This document shows positions 1 through 5,734 of a stretch of DNA of 7,045 bases, piece by piece. The stretch spans positions 1-7,045 of the forward strand of contig JAIOQD010000651.1 of assembly GCA_021413595.1 (NCBI GenBank), written 5' to 3'. The notes under the pieces were generated by a model. It ran no database searches, was not told where the DNA came from, and saw only the letters and a list, made by a program, of their open reading frames with translations. Each line of letters starts with the position of its first letter. The stretch's first letter is position 1. The position numbers and the translations under genes are program-made. The stretch is from Bacteroidota bacterium (GTDB lineage Bacteria > Bacteroidota > Bacteroidia > 2-12-FULL-35-15).

Positions 1-142
1 CCCCTGCTGAATCTGTTAATACTTCTACTGATAAGCGAATAGCCGTTTTTTTATTATTGAGGATAACATCTACCTGAGCAGTAGCATAAAACCCTGAAAA
101 AAAAATCAGGAACAGTAAAAATATAAATTTGAAAATTTTCAT
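1..142 (-). CDS. Secreted or periplasmic protein, N-terminal fragment (cut by window edge)
   Basis: This is the 5' end of a minus-strand gene that runs off the left edge; 47 codons are visible and the frame is open throughout. It starts at ATG 142-140. Residues 1-22 form a clear Sec signal peptide: Lys2 and Lys5, a Phe/Leu/Ile-rich core (about residues 6-15), then a small-residue end reading YATA-Q, with cleavage likely between Ala22 and Gln23. The sequence ending 'ATAQ' is very common in Bacteroidota exported proteins. Cys is absent, so it is not a lipoprotein. The visible mature part (VDVILNNKKTAIRLSVEVLT...) has alternating hydrophobic residues that suggest a beta-strand start, but the family cannot be named. 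It lies 136 bp beyond the E1-nitroreductase gene in the same direction, so co-transcription is possible but not shown. Confidence 0.8.
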   Translation of the reverse strand, partial: MKIFKFIFLLFLIFFSGFYATAQVDVILNNKKTAIRLSVEVLTDSAG

Positions 143-225
143 AAAAAAAGAGTAAACACTTTAATACAAATTTCTGATCTCTTTTTAATAATGAGAAGTA
201 AGAGGTTGTAAATTATACAATGTTC

Positions 226-273
226 GCAGACCTTGCTGATTCTGAAAAGATAAATGAACAAGCTATTGTCTGC
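226..273 (-). terminator. Weak hairpin just after the E1-nitroreductase stop codon
   Basis: GCAGAC (226-231) pairs with GTCTGC (268-273), and after a small internal loop GCT pairs with AGC further in. The hairpin begins 5 nt past the stop codon at 279. No T-run follows on the minus strand, so it is not a canonical intrinsic terminator. It could be a transcript end stabiliser or chance. A second short palindrome, TTGTA-N5-TACAA (206-220), follows it. Confidence 0.25.
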
Positions 274-278
274 AATCT

Positions 279-2609
279 TTATTTTCCAAAACTTAATACA
301 TATTCAATTGGAAATCTGATCGATTTCCCTTTTGGATCCTTAGCAATGCAGAATCTCAGGAATAATACAACCCCAACATTTAAATCAATAGAAAATATAT
401 CGTAAAATTCGTTTCTCATCTTTTCTATTTCTTCTCTCATCTTGGGTGGGAAAATTTCCTTATTACCAAATTCAAATGTATTAAACATAAGGGTAGAAAT
501 TGAAGCCGGATGTACAGATATTTTTTCTTTTGTAGCACCAAGCCATAATCTCTCTAGTGCTCTACCGCCTTGATAAAAATCATTTTGACTAAACTTAGGC
601 ATAGTTATTATTCCAACAGCAGAGGCCCCCGCAATACATTTTCTTTGTATTCTCCCCAATCCATTGCCCAAATCCCACTTGTTCAGGAGGTTTACAACTG
701 GCCATTGGCTAGCAATGTGCCAGCCCACTTTTTCGGAGAGTGTTAAATCAACAGTGTTTATCAAATCAATTCCGAATCTATTTTGTTGAACTTGCTCCGG
801 TGTCCACTGTATTTCTAACCTAAAATCCTGATGTCCTTTCGGGTGCATTATTCTATACTGATCCATTTTTGCTGTTATTTCCATAATCCGGTCAAGCTTT
901 TTCTCATCATCAATAATAATAAGATCAGCACCGGGAATGGTTTGTGCCAGTGTACGAAGGTCTTCCAATTTTTTTCTTTCTATTTTCACTCTTGGGCCAA
1001 TACTTCTATTGGTAAAGCGGTTAAAAATTTCGCTTTCAAGTTCATCACAGACATGCGGCTCTAATCTCGAACTTATTTTCTCATTGGGCTTATCAAAAAA
1101 TTTAAAAACGGCTATCAATATACTGTCAATATCTATCGGAGGATGCTCTGTAAGCACTTCAAGATTCATACTATGGGCTTTCAGAACTAAGTTTTCAGTT
1201 GCAGATCCCAGCCCTACAATAGATGTAGTGCAATTACAATCCAGTACAGATGATAAATAAATCCTGTCATAAAATAGATATAAATTTTTATTGTCATATT
1301 TCCATTTCCATCCCTGCCCATTAGCTCCTGAAGGAGCCCTTGTTGCTGCATTTACTATATCGGCTATCGTTTCTTTACTTAAATCAAGCTGACCTTCTAT
1401 TTCAGTAGAATTGAAATTGAGAATTTGATTTACCATTTCCTCATTTGATATAGAGGGATTTAAATTAATATCGCTCTGCAACGTATTTTCTTTGGTTTTA
1501 TCAGCAATTAATTCTTCTGCATCAACAAAATACCTACCTGAATCGTGAAACTGATCTAAAAGAATTCTACGGCAAACATCGGCACCTAATCCGCCTCCCA
1601 AAACAACAGAAGACGCTAATTGAGGCCATGTAGTAATGGTTTGTGCTATTTCCATCATTGATGCTTTAAGCCGGGAGGATATAGTTTCTATACCAACCAT
1701 AGGAAGTAAATAAGGAACTTTTTCTTCGTTGGTTTTAGCTTCTTTTATTTTACTAACATCTAAATGATCAATCAAACCATGAAAGATCGGACGATTGGGT
1801 TCTAAATCAAAACGCTCCACATCTATCATACCTTTATCGCTGGTATCCATTAATACCGGCACTCCATATCCTTTTGCTTTTTGACGGCAGAGAATTTTTA
1901 CAGTTAAGTCATCGCATACATCTACTAATACATTCAACTTGCCACCAGCTGAAATAAAATAATCAATATTATCTTCAGTAATTCCATCATGAAAGCAGAT
2001 CACTTTTAAAAATGGATCAATTTCTGCAATTTCCCTTGCAACCACAATTGTTTTACCGATACCCAAATTAGGTATGCCTGTTCTTATACGGTTCAGATTA
2101 CTGAGTTCCAGAATATCAAAATCGGCTATTCTTAATTCACCGCATGTTCTTTCCATGGCAATTGTAAGTGCAATGGATTGTCCAACGGATAATCCAATAA
2201 TTCCAACTTTTTTTGTTGAAAGAAGGGCAGCTTCCTGAGGAGTAATTTTATATTGATTGCGGTTGGTTCTAACTGTAACAAATTCTTTTTCATCTAATAA
2301 ATGTACCAACTTATTCAACCAAGGGTAATAAACCCAAACACCATATTCTTCATAAGGTGTTTTTGCAATATGTTTGATAGCCAACTCAGTCAATTCATTT
2401 TTACTGAATACATTTTTAGGATTTTGTGATTTAACAAATTCTTCCACTTGTCCTAAAATTTCATCAAAAACCTCCACATCATGGACCTCATCAAGTAATT
2501 GATTTAACTTTTTTTTATCCGCATCAATGCTTAAACGAAAAAATAATGGATCACAACTTTTTTGCTTCGCTTTGTTCTGTAAAGAAAGTACGTGTAATTT
2601 TGTTTTCAT
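279..2609 (-). CDS. Rv1355c-family fusion: ThiF/E1-like adenylyltransferase + Acg-like nitroreductase
   Basis: The protein has 776 residues from ATG 2609; family members are usually about 700-800. The frame extends to a TTG at 2621 (four more codons), but ATG is preferred. Residues 1-130 are a helical leader with the family-typical YEEYGVWVYYPW stretch (86-97). Residues about 134-350 form an E1/ThiF Rossmann domain: glycine-rich VGIIGLSVG (135-143), ADFDILELSNLNRIR (162-176) with Asp163, Asp165, Asn171, Asn173 and Arg174, Lys186, and VDVCDD (229-234), where Asp233 fits the Mg/ATP aspartate. The paired CxxC zinc ligands of ThiF/MoeB are absent. Residues about 410-776 are an FMN nitroreductase domain: RAPSGANGQ (424-432), RFTNR (531-535) and GGRALERLWL (681-690), most like the Acg subgroup. 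Family knowledge: the mycobacterial homologue is annotated 'MoeY', but no molybdopterin gene is visible here and the substrate is unknown. Inference: it adenylates a carboxylate and performs a flavin redox step on the same or a linked substrate, probably in the cytoplasm. Confidence 0.9.
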   Translation of the reverse strand: MKTKLHVLSLQNKAKQKSCDPLFFRLSIDADKKKLNQLLDEVHDVEVFDEILGQVEEFVKSQNPKNVFSKNELTELAIKHIAKTPYEEYGVWVYYPWLNKLVHLLDEKEFVTVRTNRNQYKITPQEAALLSTKKVGIIGLSVGQSIALTIAMERTCGELRIADFDILELSNLNRIRTGIPNLGIGKTIVVAREIAEIDPFLKVICFHDGITEDNIDYFISAGGKLNVLVDVCDDLTVKILCRQKAKGYGVPVLMDTSDKGMIDVERFDLEPNRPIFHGLIDHLDVSKIKEAKTNEEKVPYLLPMVGIETISSRLKASMMEIAQTITTWPQLASSVVLGGGLGADVCRRILLDQFHDSGRYFVDAEELIADKTKENTLQSDINLNPSISNEEMVNQILNFNSTEIEGQLDLSKETIADIVNAATRAPSGANGQGWKWKYDNKNLYLFYDRIYLSSVLDCNCTTSIVGLGSATENLVLKAHSMNLEVLTEHPPIDIDSILIAVFKFFDKPNEKISSRLEPHVCDELESEIFNRFTNRSIGPRVKIERKKLEDLRTLAQTIPGADLIIIDDEKKLDRIMEITAKMDQYRIMHPKGHQDFRLEIQWTPEQVQQNRFGIDLINTVDLTLSEKVGWHIASQWPVVNLLNKWDLGNGLGRIQRKCIAGASAVGIITMPKFSQNDFYQGGRALERLWLGATKEKISVHPASISTLMFNTFEFGNKEIFPPKMREEIEKMRNEFYDIFSIDLNVGVVLFLRFCIAKDPKGKSIRFPIEYVLSFGK

Positions 2610-2691
2610 ATTAAATTTCAAGTTAATATTTCTTATTTCTTTCGGCAGGAATGCTAAACATTCAAAATGAAAACGCTATTAGCCAATTCAA

Positions 2692-3426
2692 TTAGCCTTG
2701 ATTAATAGTTGATTTTCTAAATTCCATTGGGTTTGCAGTTGCCACCAACAAATCATAATCAATTTTTATCAATTGATTTTTTCTCCCTTTTTCCATTGTT
2801 ATTTGTACCGGATTTTTTCTGAGATCAAAAATTCGTTCTGTTTCAAGTTCGCTGGCATTAGATAAATTACGAGCCTCTTTTTGCAAAACTACCGTAGCTA
2901 ATAAATCATCTTTTGGATAATAAAAAGTTCCTTCCTTTCCTACACTTTTTTCTACTAAAAAACCATAATTACTTGCAATGCCTGTGGTGAAAGGTGAACA
3001 GAGTGCAAGCATTGTGTCGAGCCCAATTTGATTACTTATGGCTAGAGCAGCTCGAATAAGGAAAATACTTCCTATTCCAAGACTGGCATCTTCAACAGAA
3101 TTCCATAAACCACACACTTCTCCTATTCCATTATCACCATATCTTTTTATTAAATCATAAATTCCGGGATCTAAGTATCCTGCTGCTTCTTCTATTGGCA
3201 AGGGTTGGTTTCCTCCTGCAACATGGATGCGTGCGCCACCAAGAACTCTTTTTTCATCATCCGATTCAACTAAGATGACAAAAGCGCCCGGATTGTATGC
3301 CCAATCATTGTTTGAAGATGTAACCTCTTTTATACCCACAGAACCAAGCACCCGCTTGTGTCCTTCAATAAATTTTTTACAAAGTTCAAAATGTTCGGTT
3401 GCTCTAAATGCCCGAATTTTTATCAT
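2692..3426 (-). CDS. GNAT/LuxI-fold acyltransferase-like protein (possible N-acyl amino acid or signal synthase)
   Basis: A cytosolic protein of 244 residues starting at ATG 3426, with no signal peptide or membrane segment. The pattern fits the acyl-CoA/acyl-ACP N-acyltransferase fold in its LuxI/FeeM-like form. It has an N-terminal helix region (10-25), a strand ending in a conserved-looking turn (AFVILVES 48-55; VLGGARIHVAGG 61-72), an LPIEEA segment (76-81), a central GEVCGLWNS strand (102-110) where LuxI-type enzymes carry a WE-x-(S/T)-R motif, a helix (GIGSIFLIRAALAISNQIG 117-135), a strand (DTMLALCSP 137-145), and the usual late SNYGF turn (152-156). The last 60 residues are more charged and not assigned. 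The Arg of the LuxI Glu-x-x-Arg motif is not obvious, so substrate chemistry may differ. It lies 82 bp upstream of the E1-nitroreductase gene and 74 bp downstream of the response regulator, all in one direction. A plain GNAT acetyltransferase of another specificity is the main alternative. Confidence 0.7.
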   Translation of the reverse strand: MIKIRAFRATEHFELCKKFIEGHKRVLGSVGIKEVTSSNNDWAYNPGAFVILVESDDEKRVLGGARIHVAGGNQPLPIEEAAGYLDPGIYDLIKRYGDNGIGEVCGLWNSVEDASLGIGSIFLIRAALAISNQIGLDTMLALCSPFTTGIASNYGFLVEKSVGKEGTFYYPKDDLLATVVLQKEARNLSNASELETERIFDLRKNPVQITMEKGRKNQLIKIDYDLLVATANPMEFRKSTINQG

Positions 3427-3457
3427 CGTTTTAAGTCTAGTTCAAGAAAAATAATAA

Positions 3458-3471
3458 TTCTAATTTTAGAA
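3458..3471. repeat. Perfect 6-bp inverted repeat in the regulator-acyltransferase gap
   Basis: TTCTAA and TTAGAA flank a 2-bp centre. The site lies 32 bp upstream of the acyltransferase start codon. It could be an operator or a small hairpin. The loop is too short and the stem too AT-rich for a terminator. Such short palindromes are frequent in AT-rich gaps, so function is uncertain. Confidence 0.3.
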
Positions 3472-3500
3472 CCTGAAGATTTTATCCTTTGATTCTCTTT

Positions 3501-3968
3501 TTACGAAATCAGTTTTTGACGCAACATAAATTCTAATTGGGAATTTACTTGTAATAAGCTTTTCATTAGCTCCTTATTTTCTTTCCTTAACGCATATACT
3601 TCATACGCCTTATCAATTGTAATTTTTAATTCATCTGCATTAAAAGGTTTTGTAGTGTAATGATATATTTTACCTTTATTAATTGCATCTATTACTGCTT
3701 CAATATCGGCATAACCGGTAAGTAGCATCCTAATAGGGTCGGGGTAGTCTTGGATAACTGATTCTAAAAATTCTACTCCGGTAATGTTGGGCATACGTTG
3801 ATCTGTAATAATAATTTCAATGTCGTTATTTACTAAAATCTTTTCTGCTTCGGAAGCAGTTTCAGCAATATGAACCTCATAATGCTTTCTAAAATTTGCT
3901 TTAAATGATTCAAGATTATTTACTTCATCATCTAGATACAAAATGCGGATTTTATGATTGTCTTCCAT
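3501..3968 (-). CDS. Single-domain response regulator (receiver only)
   Basis: The 155-residue protein starts at ATG 3968. Residues 7-122 form a CheY-like receiver domain with all expected phosphorylation residues: acidic pocket Asp13-Asp14-Glu15, phospho-acceptor Asp56 in ITDQRMP (54-60), switch Thr84 in LLTGY (82-86), and Lys107-Pro108 in TTKPFN. The TDQRMP and LLTGYAD wording is typical of receivers that elsewhere are joined to HD-GYP or other output domains. Here no output domain follows, only a charged helix (about 122-150) that may be a coiled coil used for dimerisation or partner binding. It must therefore act by protein contact or as a phosphate relay. The histidine kinase upstream, in the same direction, is the likely phosphodonor (inference from position). 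No Shine-Dalgarno sequence is seen. Confidence 0.93.
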   Translation of the reverse strand: MEDNHKIRILYLDDEVNNLESFKANFRKHYEVHIAETASEAEKILVNNDIEIIITDQRMPNITGVEFLESVIQDYPDPIRMLLTGYADIEAVIDAINKGKIYHYTTKPFNADELKITIDKAYEVYALRKENKELMKSLLQVNSQLEFMLRQKLIS

Positions 3969-4013
3969 ACAAATAATTTTAGTTTTAATATTATTCTTTA
4001 TTTTTAATGGCCA

Positions 4014-4159
4014 TAAGTGCAGTTCTAAAAATTTAAAAAAATAACCACTAAGGCACTAAGTTCAAAAGCCTCACAGAGAATTCCTTAGTGTTTCTGCGTG
4101 TTCTATTGCCTTAGTGGTAATGTTTTTGTTTTGATAATGAATTTTTGGAACTGCCCTTA
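4014..4159. repeat. Nested inverted-repeat element ('CACTAAG' palindrome family)
   Basis: The outer arms are 4019-4033 and 4140-4154: 14 of 15 bases are complementary and the exception (T4026/G4147) can form a G-U pair in RNA. After one mismatch the pairing continues for four more bases on each side (4014-4017 with 4156-4159). Inside, ACCACTAAGGC (4044-4054) is perfectly complementary to GCCTTAGTGGT (4108-4118). An innermost CACTAAG (4054-4060) can pair with CTTAGTG (4084-4090). A-rich and T-rich tracts between outer and inner arms can also pair. Repeats built on CCACTAAGGCAC/CTTAGTGG are, from memory, common dispersed intergenic elements in Bacteroidota; copy number here cannot be checked. 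No reading frame for a transposase is present, so it is at most a non-autonomous element or a structured RNA. Confidence 0.8.
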
Positions 4160-4246
4160 AGATCTATTTTCATATTTATTAACATTGTAATTTTAATCAT
4201 TGATACTTAAAATTTCAATTATATTATTGTTTTTTACGATTAGTTA

Positions 4247-4254
4247 CAAAATTA
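4247..4254 (-). promoter_or_regulatory. Candidate Bacteroidota -7 box upstream of the response regulator
   Basis: The minus strand reads TAATTTTG, an exact fit to TAnnTTTG. No clear TTG -33 box stands 19-21 bp upstream, so support is partial. If used, transcripts would carry a leader of about 270 nt that contains the whole nested palindrome before reaching the regulator start at 3968. Confidence 0.3.
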
Positions 4255-4292
4255 GTTTCCAGAAAATACCAGTAATTTAAAAATAAATCCTA

Positions 4293-4319
4293 CCCTATCT
4301 TCTTAATCCTAAGAATGGG
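4293..4319 (-). terminator. Weak hairpin after the histidine kinase
   Basis: TTCTTA (4300-4305) pairs perfectly with TAAGAA (4310-4315) around a 4-nt loop. CCC (4293-4295) pairs with GGG (4317-4319) across an uneven internal loop. On the minus strand a T-rich stretch follows about 6 nt later. The hairpin lies 35 nt past the kinase stop codon, a plausible place for a weak terminator, but the stem is AT-rich and interrupted. Confidence 0.3.
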
Positions 4320-4353
4320 ATACAACAATACTTTCCATTAAATATGATTTTTT

Positions 4354-5580
4354 TTACAAAGGTAAATACAGGCTGAAAGTAGTACCCTTATCGAATTCGC
4401 TTTCGACAGAAATAGTCCCTCCTAATTTGGTTACGCTTGTCTTTACTATGTATAAGCCTAATCCTGAGCCTTTTGGTGAAGAAGTAGCACGATAAAACAT
4501 TTTAAATATATTGGATTGTTGCATACCGGCAATCCCTATCCCGTTGTCTTCAATTTTGAATGAAATTCCATTACACTTATTTGAGACATGAATTTTTATA
4601 AAAGATTTGTCTGATCCTACTTTACGATATTTGATAGCATTATCAATCAAATTAAACAAAATGGTATTGAATAATCCTTTTTCTGTAATAATTGATTGAG
4701 TATCCTCATCAATAACTATATTAAACTTTATATCCTTAAAACCATCAATAAATTCAATACTTTTTAATATATCATCGATTACATCTTTAATATTAACCGG
4801 CTCATATTCTAATTCCTTATTAGTTATCCTTCCTAAAACCAATAGATCTTCAATTATTGTATCCAACCTCAAGGTACAATCGGCAATCATTTTACAATAT
4901 GCTTTTACTTGGTCAATGTCGTTGCTTTCATTCACTAAGTCCATTAAGCTTATCATTGAAGAAACCGGACTTTTTAGATCATGAGAAGCTTTATATACAA
5001 ATAAATTAAGTTCTTCGTCTTTCTCCTGACGTTGCTTTTCAGCTTTAATAAGCGTAGAAATATTTTTTGCTACCAAAAGAATCCCCGTAGATTTTCCATG
5101 AGCATCAAACAAAGGTGAAAATGAACAAGATACAGGGATTAAATTATTTTCTTTTGTAACAAAATTGAAAGCCGTTTCATGTAACTTCTTCTCAAAATAG
5201 GTGTTTCTGATAGTGTCTCTAACTAGGTCGAAATCAGACTTTTGAATTAATTTCCCTATCGACCTATTCAATAATTCGGATTCGGTATATAACAAAAGGC
5301 TTTCAACAATATGATTTGTTTTTTGAATCTCTACCTTATCATCTAATACTATAAGTATATCATTGATACCATTATAAATACTATTTATAGATATATTGTT
5401 ATCAGTGGTGGCTTTGAGTATTGCGACCAACAAATTAATGTCTTTATATACTTTGGTTAATTGCTCGTCCTCTTTATTATCCAGTAGAAGTTTGGCGTCA
5501 TAATTCCCTTCAGAAACTTTAACTAAAAACTCATGAACGTGCTTCAACTGCAAACAATCATTATCTTTTGAAGAATCCAT
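4354..5580 (-). CDS. Soluble PAS-domain sensor histidine kinase
   Basis: The 408-residue protein starts at ATG 5580. No signal peptide or membrane helix is present, so it should be cytosolic. Residues about 10-60 resemble a HAMP-like or helical linker (VSEGNYDAKL...). Residues about 66-178 are a PAS domain (NGINDILIVLDD at 70-81; a later GILLVAKNIS strand at 166-175). A HisKA dimerisation domain follows with phospho-acceptor His200 in SHDLKSP (199-205). The HATPase domain (about 300-408) shows the N box NLIDNAIKY (310-318), the G1 box DNGIGI (345-350), the F box FKMFYRAT (359-366) and the G2 box GSGLGLYIVK (371-380), so it should be catalytically intact. There is no receiver domain. The adjacent receiver-only protein is the likely partner. 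The PAS ligand cannot be told from sequence; a diffusible product of the neighbouring enzymes is a speculative possibility. Confidence 0.94.
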   Translation of the reverse strand: MDSSKDNDCLQLKHVHEFLVKVSEGNYDAKLLLDNKEDEQLTKVYKDINLLVAILKATTDNNISINSIYNGINDILIVLDDKVEIQKTNHIVESLLLYTESELLNRSIGKLIQKSDFDLVRDTIRNTYFEKKLHETAFNFVTKENNLIPVSCSFSPLFDAHGKSTGILLVAKNISTLIKAEKQRQEKDEELNLFVYKASHDLKSPVSSMISLMDLVNESNDIDQVKAYCKMIADCTLRLDTIIEDLLVLGRITNKELEYEPVNIKDVIDDILKSIEFIDGFKDIKFNIVIDEDTQSIITEKGLFNTILFNLIDNAIKYRKVGSDKSFIKIHVSNKCNGISFKIEDNGIGIAGMQQSNIFKMFYRATSSPKGSGLGLYIVKTSVTKLGGTISVESEFDKGTTFSLYLPL

Positions 5581-5588
5581 AAATGAAG

Positions 5589-5595
5589 CCCCTCC
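5589..5595 (-). promoter_or_regulatory. Shine-Dalgarno-like GGAGGGG before the kinase start
   Basis: The minus strand reads GGAGGGG with 8 nt to ATG 5580. This supports that start, although Bacteroidota rely little on Shine-Dalgarno pairing. It forms one side of the GC-rich hairpin element, so it may be present only because the repeat inserted here, or may be hidden when the hairpin forms. Confidence 0.45.
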
Positions 5596-5621
5596 AACCT
5601 CACTGAAGGCGGAGTTTTTTT
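5589..5621. repeat. GC-rich hairpin element with T7 tail (+ orientation)
   Basis: On the + strand CTCC (5592-5595) pairs with GGAG (5611-5614) and, after a bulge, CCT (5598-5600) with AGG (5607-5609). Seven Ts follow (5615-5621). It resembles an intrinsic terminator pointing rightwards, but no + strand gene precedes it. Its base composition differs sharply from its surroundings. It resembles CCTCC...GGAGTTTTTT dispersed repeats that I recall from other Bacteroidota genomes. Confidence 0.5.
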
Positions 5622-5668
5622 ACAATTGGTTATTAAATATTAAATTGATTTTCAATTTTGTATTTGGC

Positions 5669-5734
5669 ATCTCGCCCTCCCCCATTTGGGGAGAGTACAA
5701 ACAACCTGTAGGTGTGCAGCGAGAGATTTTTTTT
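5669..5734. repeat. GC-rich multi-stem palindromic element with T8 tail
   Basis: TCTCGC (5670-5675) pairs with GCGAGA (5719-5724) as an outer stem. It encloses two hairpins: CTCCCC/GGGGAG (5677-5682 with 5688-5693, 5-nt loop) and ACCT/AGGT (5704-5707 with 5710-5713). A T8 run (5727-5734) follows on the + strand and overlaps the end of the ychF stop codon. On the minus strand the structure starts directly after ychF and may define its transcript end, though no T-run follows in that direction. It is probably a dispersed repeat related in style to the one at 5589-5621. Confidence 0.5.

Larger units (their letters stand above)
3969..4353. other. 385-bp non-coding gap between kinase and regulator
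   Basis: No convincing gene is seen on either strand. The half next to the regulator holds the large nested palindrome (4014-4159). The half next to the kinase is very AT-rich and holds a weak hairpin (4293-4319) and a promoter-like box (4247-4254). Its length is unusual compared with the 74-152 bp gaps elsewhere in this window, and most of the excess is the palindrome. Confidence 0.7.

Noticed and set aside
220..405. Open frame of 61 codons on the + strand
   Set aside because: It mostly overlaps the end of the E1-nitroreductase gene in antisense, lacks any recognisable domain and has no promoter or ribosome-binding support.
831..1260. Two overlapping + strand open frames (831-1064 and 937-1260)
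   Set aside because: They are antisense to the nitroreductase domain; their translations look random in composition and the minus-strand protein is clearly the real one.
279..2609. Molybdopterin biosynthesis as the assigned function (from the 'MoeY' name)
   Set aside because: The name rests on E1 similarity to MoeB; no molybdopterin gene is present in the window and the zinc cysteines of MoeB are missing.
279..3426. Ubiquitin-like conjugation or antiphage E1 system
   Set aside because: There is no E2-like, JAB-type protease or ubiquitin-like gene nearby, and the nitroreductase fusion points to metabolism.
3227..3454. Open frame of 75 codons on the + strand
   Set aside because: It is an antisense shadow of the 5' end of the acyltransferase-like gene with no domain.
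4014..4159. CRISPR array or insertion sequence at the palindrome
   Set aside because: There are no regularly spaced direct repeats with unique spacers, and no transposase gene. The inverted arms fit a hairpin-type dispersed repeat.
4111..4173. A 20-codon minus-strand frame starting at ATG 4173
   Set aside because: It runs through the arm of the palindrome, is Lys/Ser/Asn-rich as expected of random AT-rich sequence and has no ribosome-binding site.
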